DNA from: CAYZJV01 sp049310885
GTDB lineage: Bacteria; Spirochaetota; Spirochaetia; Sphaerochaetales; Sphaerochaetaceae
Length of the DNA: 64,000 bases
Reading direction: 5' to 3'
Assembly: GCF_049310885.1 (NCBI RefSeq)
Contig: NZ_JBMDYO010000001.1
Coordinates: 806,001-870,000 of the forward strand
In this document: positions 34,811 through 42,365 of the stretch, piece after piece
Position numbering within the stretch: the first letter of the stretch is position 1
How the letters are laid out: each line of letters starts with the position of its first letter
Notes under the pieces: model-generated
Told to the model about the DNA's origin: nothing
The model's database searches: none
What the model saw: the letters and a program-made list of their open reading frames with translations, nothing else
Position numbers and translations under genes: made by a program

Positions 34811-36108
34811 TGAAAGCATTTGTCGACTACTCCCTTAAAAATCGGGTAAGAACAATATTTGGGAAGGATGCCGTGAGGCTACTTCCAGAGCTACTTGCCT
34901 CCCTTGGATGCCATAACCCTCTAATAGTAATGAGCAACGGTGCAGCATTGATTGGTGATAAGGATCTACTGGTATCTGGGTGGGAGCATCCTACCCAGAC
35001 CCATGTGAGTATCCCGTCAAGTTTTTCTATTTTATCATCTGAAGAAATCACAAGCGAGACGACAAGAGAATTGACGAGACTCTTTAAAAAACAAGGCAAT
35101 GATGGAATAGTCGCTGTTGGTGGCGGTACAGTAATGGATCTGGCTAAGACCGTAAAACTCTCAATCCATGGAATAGACGCGACAGACGAAAATAATGAAG
35201 GATTCACCTTACAGGTGTTTGACACTCCCTGCCCTCTCATTCTCATCCCTACAACAATAGGCTCTGGAAGTGGTGCCACCCAGGTAGCCTATCTGAACGA
35301 TCGTGAGCATGGACGTATTTTGCGATTTGAGCATTTCAATCTATTACCCGATGTTACTATTATCGATCCTAAAATGACAAAAGCCGTTTCATCGCTGCAG
35401 ACTGCAATGGGAGTTGCAGCGATTCTCGGACGTGCTATGGAGTCCTTGACCAGCACGCTATCTGTCCAACTTACAGAAACCTATGCACTTCAGGCTATTA
35501 AATTATTACAAAAACATGCATTCCGAATCGTACACTCCCCCCATGACTTGGAGGCGAGAGAAGGGATTGCTGTAGCCTCCCAAATGGCTGGATATGCAGC
35601 CTCTACAACGAAGGCTGGTATAGCGCACGCATGTGCAATCGTAATAGAGAAGTTTGTCGGAATACCCTATGGGCACTGTATGATGATCCTACTGCCCCAT
35701 GCACTGCGATACAATTTACGTGGCAATGAAATGATCCTTGCCAAAGTAAGCAGTGAAATCGAAGTCTCTAAGGATGACGGAACCGAAGATGCCTCTACTA
35801 CTGAATATGCCGCTCTCGCAACCATTGATTGGGTATCTCAATTTTTCGATAGCCTAACGAAATCACTTTCTACTCCTGCTCCTATGCGATTCCACGACAT
35901 TAGAAAAACAGAGGGAAAAGAGAGACTGATCCGGCCAGAACAATTGGAAACACTTGCCCAGGCTATCCACAATTCTGTTGATTTACTGACCAGCCGTCAT
36001 ACCGCCAATACGCAGGACATCATCAGAGTACTTGAAGCTGCCTACTGGGGATATCCTCTCGACCAGGACATGGTTCGATACAAATTCAAACAGGATCTGA
36101 GAAGGTAA
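34807..36108 (+). CDS. Iron-type alcohol dehydrogenase family protein with altered metal site
   Basis: A 433-residue protein of the group III alcohol dehydrogenase family. The NAD-binding motif is intact ('VAVGGGTVMDLAK', about 103-114), as is 'IPTTIGSGSGAT'. In the metal site the usual D-x3-H has become A205-x3-R209 ('AAILGRAMES'), while H274 ('GIAHACA') and H290 ('YGHCMMILLPHAL') remain. So two of four ligands are gone. Some family members (for example maleylacetate reductases) work without metal, so catalysis is not excluded. It is the third gene of the operon divergent from the aldehyde oxidoreductase. Confidence 0.8.
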   Translation: MMKAFVDYSLKNRVRTIFGKDAVRLLPELLASLGCHNPLIVMSNGAALIGDKDLLVSGWEHPTQTHVSIPSSFSILSSEEITSETTRELTRLFKKQGNDGIVAVGGGTVMDLAKTVKLSIHGIDATDENNEGFTLQVFDTPCPLILIPTTIGSGSGATQVAYLNDREHGRILRFEHFNLLPDVTIIDPKMTKAVSSLQTAMGVAAILGRAMESLTSTLSVQLTETYALQAIKLLQKHAFRIVHSPHDLEAREGIAVASQMAGYAASTTKAGIAHACAIVIEKFVGIPYGHCMMILLPHALRYNLRGNEMILAKVSSEIEVSKDDGTEDASTTEYAALATIDWVSQFFDSLTKSLSTPAPMRFHDIRKTEGKERLIRPEQLETLAQAIHNSVDLLTSRHTANTQDIIRVLEAAYWGYPLDQDMVRYKFKQDLRR

Positions 36109-36113
36109 TCACA

Positions 36114-37814
36114 ATGGAGCACATTATCAATTTACGCTTTGGGAATAAAAAAATCGAAGTACCCTCTGGAACCCGCGTTTCAGCTATCGTCTCCCATGAA
36201 CTCAAACTCAATTCGAGTACTCCATCTTATGGAGAGAATCCGGTGATTGCCCTGCGCATGAATAATGAAATCCTCTCCTTTGGTGCAAAATTATCGGTAG
36301 ATGCCGATATTGAACCTGTAAGACTATTCTCCGATCTCGGGAAACGGATCTATAGACACACACTGAGTTATCTTCTCGCCTATGCCAGTGAAAAGGTTTT
36401 CCCACAGCGAAGATTGATTGTAGGTCATGCTCTGGGAGATGGGTTCTATTATACCTTCGATGGTATATACGCATTGGATGAAAATGATGTGAAGTTACTC
36501 GCAAAGGCGATGAGGGAACTGGTTGATGCCAACCTACCTATTCACCAGGGTACTGTCTCCTATAATGATGCATTGAGGCATTTCAAAGATAAAGGATATT
36601 TGGCTACAGAGATGTTGCTATCCTACCGAAATGATCCAACATTGGAATTGTTTCGCTGCGGAGAGTTCATGGATATCACCTATGAACCACTTTTGCCGTT
36701 CACTGGTTTGGTTGAGATTTGGGAACTCAAACCATATGGAGACAGGGGAATGCTTCTTCGTTACCCACTATCGAGCGACTTTCTCCATATCGCAAAATTC
36801 AGAGACAATCCGCTCTTGTTCTCAGTATTCAGGGAGAATAAGATATGGGGAAATATCCTCAAAGTGAATTGCCTGGGAGAGATGAATAATATCTGCGGCT
36901 CGCAGGAAATATTTACTTTCATACGTATGAATGAGGATCTGCAACATCGGAGAATTGCCCAGATTGCCGATATGGTGGAACAAAAAGGCACTGTAAAGGT
37001 TGTCTTTATCGCCGGTCCCTCATCCTCTGGGAAAACAACCTTCGCTATCCGATTGTCAATCCAATTACGTCTTCTTGGATTCAACCCTATCCAGATATCT
37101 CTGGATAATTATTACCGACCTAAGGACCAGGCTCCCTTGGATGACGAGGGGAAACCAGATCTTGAAGTGCTCCAAGCATTAGATCTTCAGTTATTCCAGC
37201 AAAACCTCAAAGATCTCTACGCCGGGGAAGCGGTAGATTTACCCAAATTCGATTTCAGGGAAAATGGAAGACGATATTATGAAGGGAAACCCATTAATCT
37301 CAAAAACAACACCATATTAGTCATCGAGGGTATCCATGGTCTCAACCCCATGTTGATTCCAGGAATCGACCGGAGCACGACATTTAAGATCTACATCAGT
37401 GCTCTCACACAACTGAACTTGGATGACCACAACCGGATTTCGACTACAGATAACCGCATACTCCGTAGAATTGTCAGAGACAATCGGACGAGAAGTACTA
37501 CAGCCCAACAGACATTGGAGATGTGGCCTTCGGTAGAACGGGGAGAAACCCGCCATATCTTCCCATTCCAAAACCAAGCTGATGTAATGATAAACTCTGC
37601 CTTGGAATATGAGCTGCCGGTACTCAAACCTTATGCAGAGCCATTACTTAAAACAGTTAAACCTGAAGCTTACGACGCATATCCGACAGCCCGAAGGCTT
37701 TTGGGATTCCTTGAGAATGTGTATCCGATTCCGGCAGATCTGGTTCCAAGTGACTCGCTGCTACGCGAATTCATCGGCGGCAGCGAGTTCCACTCAGAGT
37801 GTCATACATCGTAG
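36114..37814 (+). CDS. Uridine-kinase-like protein with TGS and threonyl-tRNA-synthetase-like N-terminal domains
   Basis: A 566-residue protein. Residues 1-65 look like a TGS domain; 75-250 resemble the second additional domain of threonyl-tRNA synthetase ('GHALGDGFYYTFDG', 104-117). From about 290 there is a phosphoribulokinase/uridine kinase domain with Walker A 'GPSSSGKTT' (301-309), 'SLDNYYRPKDQAP' and 'LVIEGIHGLNP'. This architecture is widespread in spirochaetes and clostridia. The likely reaction is phosphorylation of a nucleoside. It starts 5 bp after the dehydrogenase gene and could share its operon. Its 3' end overlaps the convergent nifU gene by 13 bp. Confidence 0.9.
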   Translation: MEHIINLRFGNKKIEVPSGTRVSAIVSHELKLNSSTPSYGENPVIALRMNNEILSFGAKLSVDADIEPVRLFSDLGKRIYRHTLSYLLAYASEKVFPQRRLIVGHALGDGFYYTFDGIYALDENDVKLLAKAMRELVDANLPIHQGTVSYNDALRHFKDKGYLATEMLLSYRNDPTLELFRCGEFMDITYEPLLPFTGLVEIWELKPYGDRGMLLRYPLSSDFLHIAKFRDNPLLFSVFRENKIWGNILKVNCLGEMNNICGSQEIFTFIRMNEDLQHRRIAQIADMVEQKGTVKVVFIAGPSSSGKTTFAIRLSIQLRLLGFNPIQISLDNYYRPKDQAPLDDEGKPDLEVLQALDLQLFQQNLKDLYAGEAVDLPKFDFRENGRRYYEGKPINLKNNTILVIEGIHGLNPMLIPGIDRSTTFKIYISALTQLNLDDHNRISTTDNRILRRIVRDNRTRSTTAQQTLEMWPSVERGETRHIFPFQNQADVMINSALEYELPVLKPYAEPLLKTVKPEAYDAYPTARRLLGFLENVYPIPADLVPSDSLLREFIGGSEFHSECHTS

Positions 37815-38407
37815 ATATGCTTGAACTCGTCAAACAGTTGTTGGACCTTGAACTGGCATTTCCCACAGACGGTTCCATAACCGGTAATATCACGTAGCTC
37901 GTCTAAAGTCGTAGCCTCTTTACTCTTCACAAGCTCCTCAATTCTTTGGTCTGTAACATTCTTGCACTCGCAAATTACTTTCGCTACCCTCTTTTTATAG
38001 GGATTCTCTCGACCCTGTTTTTCCAAATAATCGTCGATTGAAGCTCGTAAAGCCTTATCTCCCAATACTGAACAATGGAATTTGTGTTGCGGCAAACCTC
38101 CCAAACGATCAGTAATCATTGCTGGAGTCAGCTGGTAAGCCTCTTCCAAGGTCATTCCGATTGCAATTTCAGACATCATGGAGGTACTAGCTATAGCACT
38201 TGCACATCCATACGTCTGCCACTTTAGATCGGTAATCTTGTCATCCTTGACAGTAATACCTACCTTCATTTGGTCTCCACATGCCATAGACCCTACGAGG
38301 CCTTCGCCATCAGGAATGAAAGTGTCATCTTCCCATACATTCTTGGGATTCATGAAGTGCTCTTTTACTGTATCTGTATATACCCAAACGGAACTATTCT
38401 TATTCAT
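37802..38407 (-). CDS. nifU: NifU-like iron-sulfur scaffold with C-terminal [2Fe-2S] BFD-type domain
   Basis: A 201-residue protein. Residues 1-135 are the IscU-type scaffold with its three cysteines, in 'GSMACGDQM', 'TYGCASAIAST' and 'KFHCSVLG'. Residues 140-200 are the Fer2_BFD domain with 'VICECKNVT' and 'GTVCGKCQ', as in the middle of NifU. The third NifU domain (Nfu) is absent. It receives sulfur from the cysteine desulfurase encoded just upstream (4-bp overlap) and assembles Fe-S clusters, which the many Fe-S enzymes in this window need. Confidence 0.92.
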   Translation of the reverse strand: MNKNSSVWVYTDTVKEHFMNPKNVWEDDTFIPDGEGLVGSMACGDQMKVGITVKDDKITDLKWQTYGCASAIASTSMMSEIAIGMTLEEAYQLTPAMITDRLGGLPQHKFHCSVLGDKALRASIDDYLEKQGRENPYKKRVAKVICECKNVTDQRIEELVKSKEATTLDELRDITGYGTVCGKCQFKVQQLFDEFKHIYDV

Positions 38408-39558
38408 CTTGTAGAAATCTCCCTCAGCCGCTTTATAATAGGCGGCATTTTCTCGAGAACATAATCGATATCATCTTCAGTATTGAACCTACCAAGACTG
38501 AATCTGATTGAACCATGCGCCAATTCGACATCTAGCCCACTTGCCAGCAAGACATACGAGGGTTCCAAAGAACCGGTCGCACATGCGGATCCTGTCGAGA
38601 CAGAAACTCCCTCGAAATCGAGCATCAGGAGAATTGACTCCCCCTCAGCTCCCGCAAACGAGACATTCAATGTCCCAGGTAGACACTCGGTAGGATGACC
38701 ATTGACCACCACGTCAGGAATTCTTTCCTGTAATCCTTTCCTGAGTTTTTCACGAAGTCGCCATAAGGTAATTCGTTCTTCGGTTGAAGTCTCTATAACC
38801 AGATCGGCTGCAATTCCCATTCCTACAATAGCAGCATTGTTATAGGTTCCTGCACGTTTGCCGTCTTCCTGATGACCGCCCTTTACAAAAGCTTCGAAAG
38901 GTGCGCCTTTGCGGATATAGAGGGCTCCTACTCCTTTCGGTCCGTAAAATTTATGACCGGACAGGCTTAGATAGTCTACCCCCCATGCATGGACATCAAC
39001 ATCCATTTTCCCGATAGCCTGGACTGCATCGGTATGCATCAAAGCTCCGAACTCATGTGCCATCTTGGTGATCGTAGGAATATCCTGAATGGTTCCAGTC
39101 TCATTGTTCCCTGCCATGATAGACACAAGCAGAACATCTGGACCCAAGAGCTTACGGAAAGCATCCAGATTGACTTTTCCTGTTTTATCCACAGGTGCGT
39201 AGTCGATGAGATATCCCCTTTTCACCAAATAACGACAGGTCTCTATGATAGCAGGATGTTCAATTGTTGATGTGATGATACGTTTTCTTTTAGCACCATC
39301 ATCAATCATTTCGCGTGCCTGCGCAAATACGGCATTATCGGATTCCGATCCTCCACTGGTGAAAATAATCTCGTGGGGATCGGCACCAATCATTCGTGCG
39401 ACAGAATTCCTGGCGTCTTCAACCGCAGCTGCGGCAATCCTCCCGAATCCATGCATACTGGAAGCATTACCATAAAGATCGTAACTTCCCTGTACCGATT
39501 CAATGACCTCTGGGGCCATCTGAGTTGTTGCATTGTTATCTAAATATACTGTTTTCAT
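38404..39558 (-). CDS. nifS: Cysteine desulfurase NifS/IscS
   Basis: A 384-residue PLP enzyme. The N-terminal 'YLDNNATTQMAPEV', the His of 'MHTDAVQAIGKM', the PLP lysine in 'SLSGHKFYGPKGVGALY' and the active-site Cys loop 'VSTGSACATGSLEPSYVL' are all present. The loop is of the longer class I type. It takes sulfur from cysteine and passes it to NifU, encoded next with a 4-bp overlap. The gene belongs to a minus-strand run that begins with the GHMP kinase homologue. Confidence 0.95.
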   Translation of the reverse strand: MKTVYLDNNATTQMAPEVIESVQGSYDLYGNASSMHGFGRIAAAAVEDARNSVARMIGADPHEIIFTSGGSESDNAVFAQAREMIDDGAKRKRIITSTIEHPAIIETCRYLVKRGYLIDYAPVDKTGKVNLDAFRKLLGPDVLLVSIMAGNNETGTIQDIPTITKMAHEFGALMHTDAVQAIGKMDVDVHAWGVDYLSLSGHKFYGPKGVGALYIRKGAPFEAFVKGGHQEDGKRAGTYNNAAIVGMGIAADLVIETSTEERITLWRLREKLRKGLQERIPDVVVNGHPTECLPGTLNVSFAGAEGESILLMLDFEGVSVSTGSACATGSLEPSYVLLASGLDVELAHGSIRFSLGRFNTEDDIDYVLEKMPPIIKRLREISTR

Positions 39559-39610
39559 GTACCTTCTCTCTTTAAAACATACGAATCTGGGACCCGTTGG
39601 GTCAAGTCAC

Positions 39611-39976
39611 TCACTGAGTCACAATTAAAGAGGAAGGATCATCGTCTTCGCTGGAATCTCCACGATCTCCACTACGGGAAAATTCTATCTTTCTTCGAAG
39701 AGCAAACCGGAGATGTTTCGAGCGAGCCCATTGTACATAGGCACAGGATTCGGGTAAATATGATGCGAACATTGCGGCAAATCGGGAAACCCGTTTGCAT
39801 CGGGATTGTTCTTCAAGTCGTTCAAAATAGATTTTGCACTGATGCGTCTTTGGATCATAGTGTTCACAGTAAGAATCCAGGTCATACATCACTGTCTTGC
39901 CGACAATGACCTTCTCATGACAACAGAGACCACAACGAGAACATTTTGCTTCCCAAGCAGCAGACGCTTGTCGCAT
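39611..39976 (-). CDS. YkgJ-family cysteine-cluster protein
   Basis: A 121-residue protein with the family pattern of conserved cysteines: 'KCSRCGLCCHEK', then 'YCEHYDPKTHQCKIY' and later single Cys residues in 'RCKRVS' and 'ESCAYVQW'. These proteins are thought to bind an Fe-S cluster or zinc; no function is proven. It starts 3 bp after the surE stop and precedes nifS by 50 bp, so all may be co-transcribed. Confidence 0.85.
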   Translation of the reverse strand: MRQASAAWEAKCSRCGLCCHEKVIVGKTVMYDLDSYCEHYDPKTHQCKIYFERLEEQSRCKRVSRFAAMFASYLPESCAYVQWARSKHLRFALRRKIEFSRSGDRGDSSEDDDPSSLIVTQ

Positions 39977-39979
39977 GGA

Positions 39980-40822
39980 TCAGACTCCCCTTCGCAAGAG
40001 TTCGAGGCTTTTCACAGTTTCCATATCAACTACAGGGTGGACCATGATAGGAGTAACAGAGATATAATGCTCTCCCAGAAGTTGATAGTCACTCTCCATT
40101 TCTGTTCTGACCAGCTCGGGAGGAACTTCAGTTTTCAAAGTAAGCGTCATCTCATCGCCGATTTCGATTCCATTGGCATCGAGTGTATCGTCTCCATACG
40201 CAAGGCCGAGTTTTGTCGAAGATGCATCATAACTGGTAGATCTTGCGGAGGAACTGCGTTCGACCACATCGAAATATTCGAGCTGTCCTATCATACCGAC
40301 CTTCCATTTTCCATTCGGAGAAGGTGGTACATTGATATTGAGTAATACTTCCCGAGTGCAAAGAGGAAGGAAAGACGAAAGATTTTCAACCAAGAAAGTC
40401 GCAGCTTCCACAAAAGGATATTCACCACTATGTTTGTCAGCCCTTGCGGAAATGGCGATTGCAGGAATTCCCCGCAAAGCAGCCTCACTTGCAGCACCTA
40501 CGGTTCCAGAATAGAGAATATCAGTACTGGCGTTATATCCATGGTTAATTCCCGAAATGACCACATCGGGAACTACCGGAAGCGCATTACCATTGAGACC
40601 ATAAAGAACACAATCGGCAGGCGTGCCGCTACAGTGGTAGTGTCTTGCATCGTAACGGATGAATTTAATTTTCCCTTTGAGTGTCATGGCGTGGGATTGG
40701 GCGCTTCTCTGGTCCGAAGGCGCACAAACCCATACTTCATGGCCAGCTTCGAGTAATACCGTTTCTAATGTAGTGATACCAGCAGACTGGTAGCCATCAT
40801 CGTTGGTCAACAGTATGATCAT
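39980..40822 (-). CDS. surE: 5'-nucleotidase SurE
   Basis: A 280-residue protein starting with the metal-binding 'LLTNDDGYQSAGI' (DD at 8-9). It contains 'VWVCAPSDQRSAQSHAMTL', 'GTPADCVLYGL' and 'VISGINHGYNASTDILYSGTVGAASEAALRG'. SurE is a cytoplasmic nucleoside monophosphate phosphatase of stress survival. The C-terminal part is somewhat longer than in E. coli. Its start overlaps the end of the GHMP kinase homologue by 4 bp. Confidence 0.95.
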   Translation of the reverse strand: MIILLTNDDGYQSAGITTLETVLLEAGHEVWVCAPSDQRSAQSHAMTLKGKIKFIRYDARHYHCSGTPADCVLYGLNGNALPVVPDVVISGINHGYNASTDILYSGTVGAASEAALRGIPAIAISARADKHSGEYPFVEAATFLVENLSSFLPLCTREVLLNINVPPSPNGKWKVGMIGQLEYFDVVERSSSARSTSYDASSTKLGLAYGDDTLDANGIEIGDEMTLTLKTEVPPELVRTEMESDYQLLGEHYISVTPIMVHPVVDMETVKSLELLRRGV

Positions 40823-41979
40823 TTCGTATATGAGTCAATCTTAAGGCCTTCCACAGGTTTGTATGCACTCCATGTGGGTCTGAAACCAAAGATATGCTCG
40901 TACTCCTCCATTCTAGCGGTATACAGATCCAAGGAATCACGGGAAAGCAACACCAGAATAGTTCCGCTGGAACCTGTGGTGATCATGGTTGCGCCTAGAC
41001 ATCCATTGATTTCAGTGGCTCGCTTTGTAAGCCAGTCAATTTCCGGACAGGTGACTTCAAAAACATCCCGCAATCCTGCCTGTACCCTGCTTAGAACCTT
41101 ACCATACATCACCATATCTTTTTGTGCAAGCAGACGAGCACCCTCACGAGCAAGGCGACTTTCCGAGAGCACGTAGAGACAAATCCTCTTCTCTTCCTCA
41201 CTCAAAAGATTGACCGATTCCTTTACTTCTTGCTCCGAAATATCACGGACCAATCCACCGGGAAAAACTTCCCTGAACTTTTCGAAGGCTGCTTTACTCT
41301 CTTTCCTTCTTATAGCCAACTCTTCCCGTAACGCGTGGGGAGAAATTTTACTCTCCACAATCATGGGAATATAGGAACTGTCATCCTTTGAAAGGGGAAT
41401 CCTCTCACTCGTGAGGTGATGGACATCAAATAGAAGTAAAGAATCTCTATTCACTTGCAACATAGCAAGAAAGGTAATAAGCCTACACTCTTCGCTGACG
41501 AACGAAGATATTGCCGAATATCCGATTGCAGGACAATCATCCAAATTCAATTCTGGATGAAAAATTTCCCGGAGTGCAATAGCTGACCCCAATGCAATTG
41601 CAGAGTCGACCATACTTCCATCTTTTGCCAACAACCCTCCAGAAAAGGTAAGATTGAAACCACCGGTGGAGAATCCTCGTGCATGAAGAATTGAGACAAC
41701 ACCTTTAATAATATTCGCCCACCGGTCTTCACGTCGGTATTTGATATTCTGGATATTGAATCTCTTACGATCCTTCATGGGGGCCATAAAAAGACGGACA
41801 CTTTGATCTGAACGTGGCGAGATGGCCACTTCCAAAGAAGTCGTGGCAGCTCCACACAGAGTAAAACCCTTGCAATAATCGGCGAACTCTCCTAAGAATG
41901 TCACAATTCCCGGAACAGTCACTACTTTGCTTGGCTTATCCTCATATTCTAGTTCATGGAGTTCCAAAATTTGTTTCAT
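40819..41979 (-). CDS. GHMP-kinase (galactokinase-like) homologue with a changed phosphate-binding loop
   Basis: A 386-residue protein with galactokinase layout. The N-terminal signature appears as 'PGIVTFLGEFADYCKGFTL' (23-41), a changed version of the galactokinase G-E-H-T-D-Y-N motif. The ATP-binding loop, normally P-x-G-x-G-L-S-S-S, reads 'GGLLAKDGSMVDSAIALGSAIAL', with the glycines and serines mostly lost. The C-terminal motif is 'GATMITTGSSGTILVLL'. Either it uses a very unusual loop or it is a non-catalytic relative, for example a sensor. It heads the operon with surE, ykgJ-like, nifS and nifU. Confidence 0.75.
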   Translation of the reverse strand: MKQILELHELEYEDKPSKVVTVPGIVTFLGEFADYCKGFTLCGAATTSLEVAISPRSDQSVRLFMAPMKDRKRFNIQNIKYRREDRWANIIKGVVSILHARGFSTGGFNLTFSGGLLAKDGSMVDSAIALGSAIALREIFHPELNLDDCPAIGYSAISSFVSEECRLITFLAMLQVNRDSLLLFDVHHLTSERIPLSKDDSSYIPMIVESKISPHALREELAIRRKESKAAFEKFREVFPGGLVRDISEQEVKESVNLLSEEEKRICLYVLSESRLAREGARLLAQKDMVMYGKVLSRVQAGLRDVFEVTCPEIDWLTKRATEINGCLGATMITTGSSGTILVLLSRDSLDLYTARMEEYEHIFGFRPTWSAYKPVEGLKIDSYTK

Positions 41980-41997
41980 ATGGTCCTTTATGTCTCA

Positions 41998-42026
41998 ATC
42001 TTAGGCCAAGAACAAGGAGATTGCAA
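41998..42026 (-). promoter_or_regulatory. Predicted promoter of the GHMP-surE-nifSU operon
   Basis: On the minus strand TTGCAA (42026-42021), a 17-nt spacer and TAAGAT (42003-41998). The -35 box overlaps the T-run of the rpmE terminator, a compact terminator-promoter junction. Confidence 0.55.
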
Positions 42027-42057
42027 TAAAAAACCGCTTCCTGTACAGAAGCGGTTT
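42024..42057 (-). terminator. Intrinsic terminator of rpmE
   Basis: On the minus strand AAACCGCTTC and GAAGCGGTTT form a 10-bp stem with a 7-nt loop followed by TTTATT, 18 bp after the L31 stop codon. Confidence 0.85.
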
Positions 42058-42075
42058 CGTCTGATACTGATAGTA

Positions 42076-42282
42076 TTATTTATCAGAAAGGCCGTATTTC
42101 TTCTTGAACCTTTCAACACGACCAGTCGTATCAACCAGCTTCTGGGTGCCGGTGAAGAACGGGTGGCATGCACTACAAATTTCAATATCGAGGTTTTTGA
42201 CGGTAGACTTCGTCTCAAACACATTCCCGCAAGCGCAGGTAACCTTGGTCAATTCGTACTTGGGATGGATTCCCTCTTTCAT
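42076..42282 (-). CDS. rpmE: 50S ribosomal protein L31
   Basis: A 68-residue protein of the zinc-binding (C+) L31 type. It starts 'MKEGIHPKYELTKVTCACGNVFET', has the second cysteine pair in 'EICSACHPFFTGTQ' and ends in a basic 'GRVERFKKKYGL'. A strong terminator follows. C+ L31 acts as a zinc store in some bacteria, but no zinc operator is visible upstream. Confidence 0.97.
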   Translation of the reverse strand: MKEGIHPKYELTKVTCACGNVFETKSTVKNLDIEICSACHPFFTGTQKLVDTTGRVERFKKKYGLSDK

Positions 42283-42365
42283 TTCTATTCCTCCAATATC
42301 TATACTGCTACCCTCTGCTACGGCTGTGTGCCTTGACAGAAGGACGACTTCATTTTCCCTCTCCC

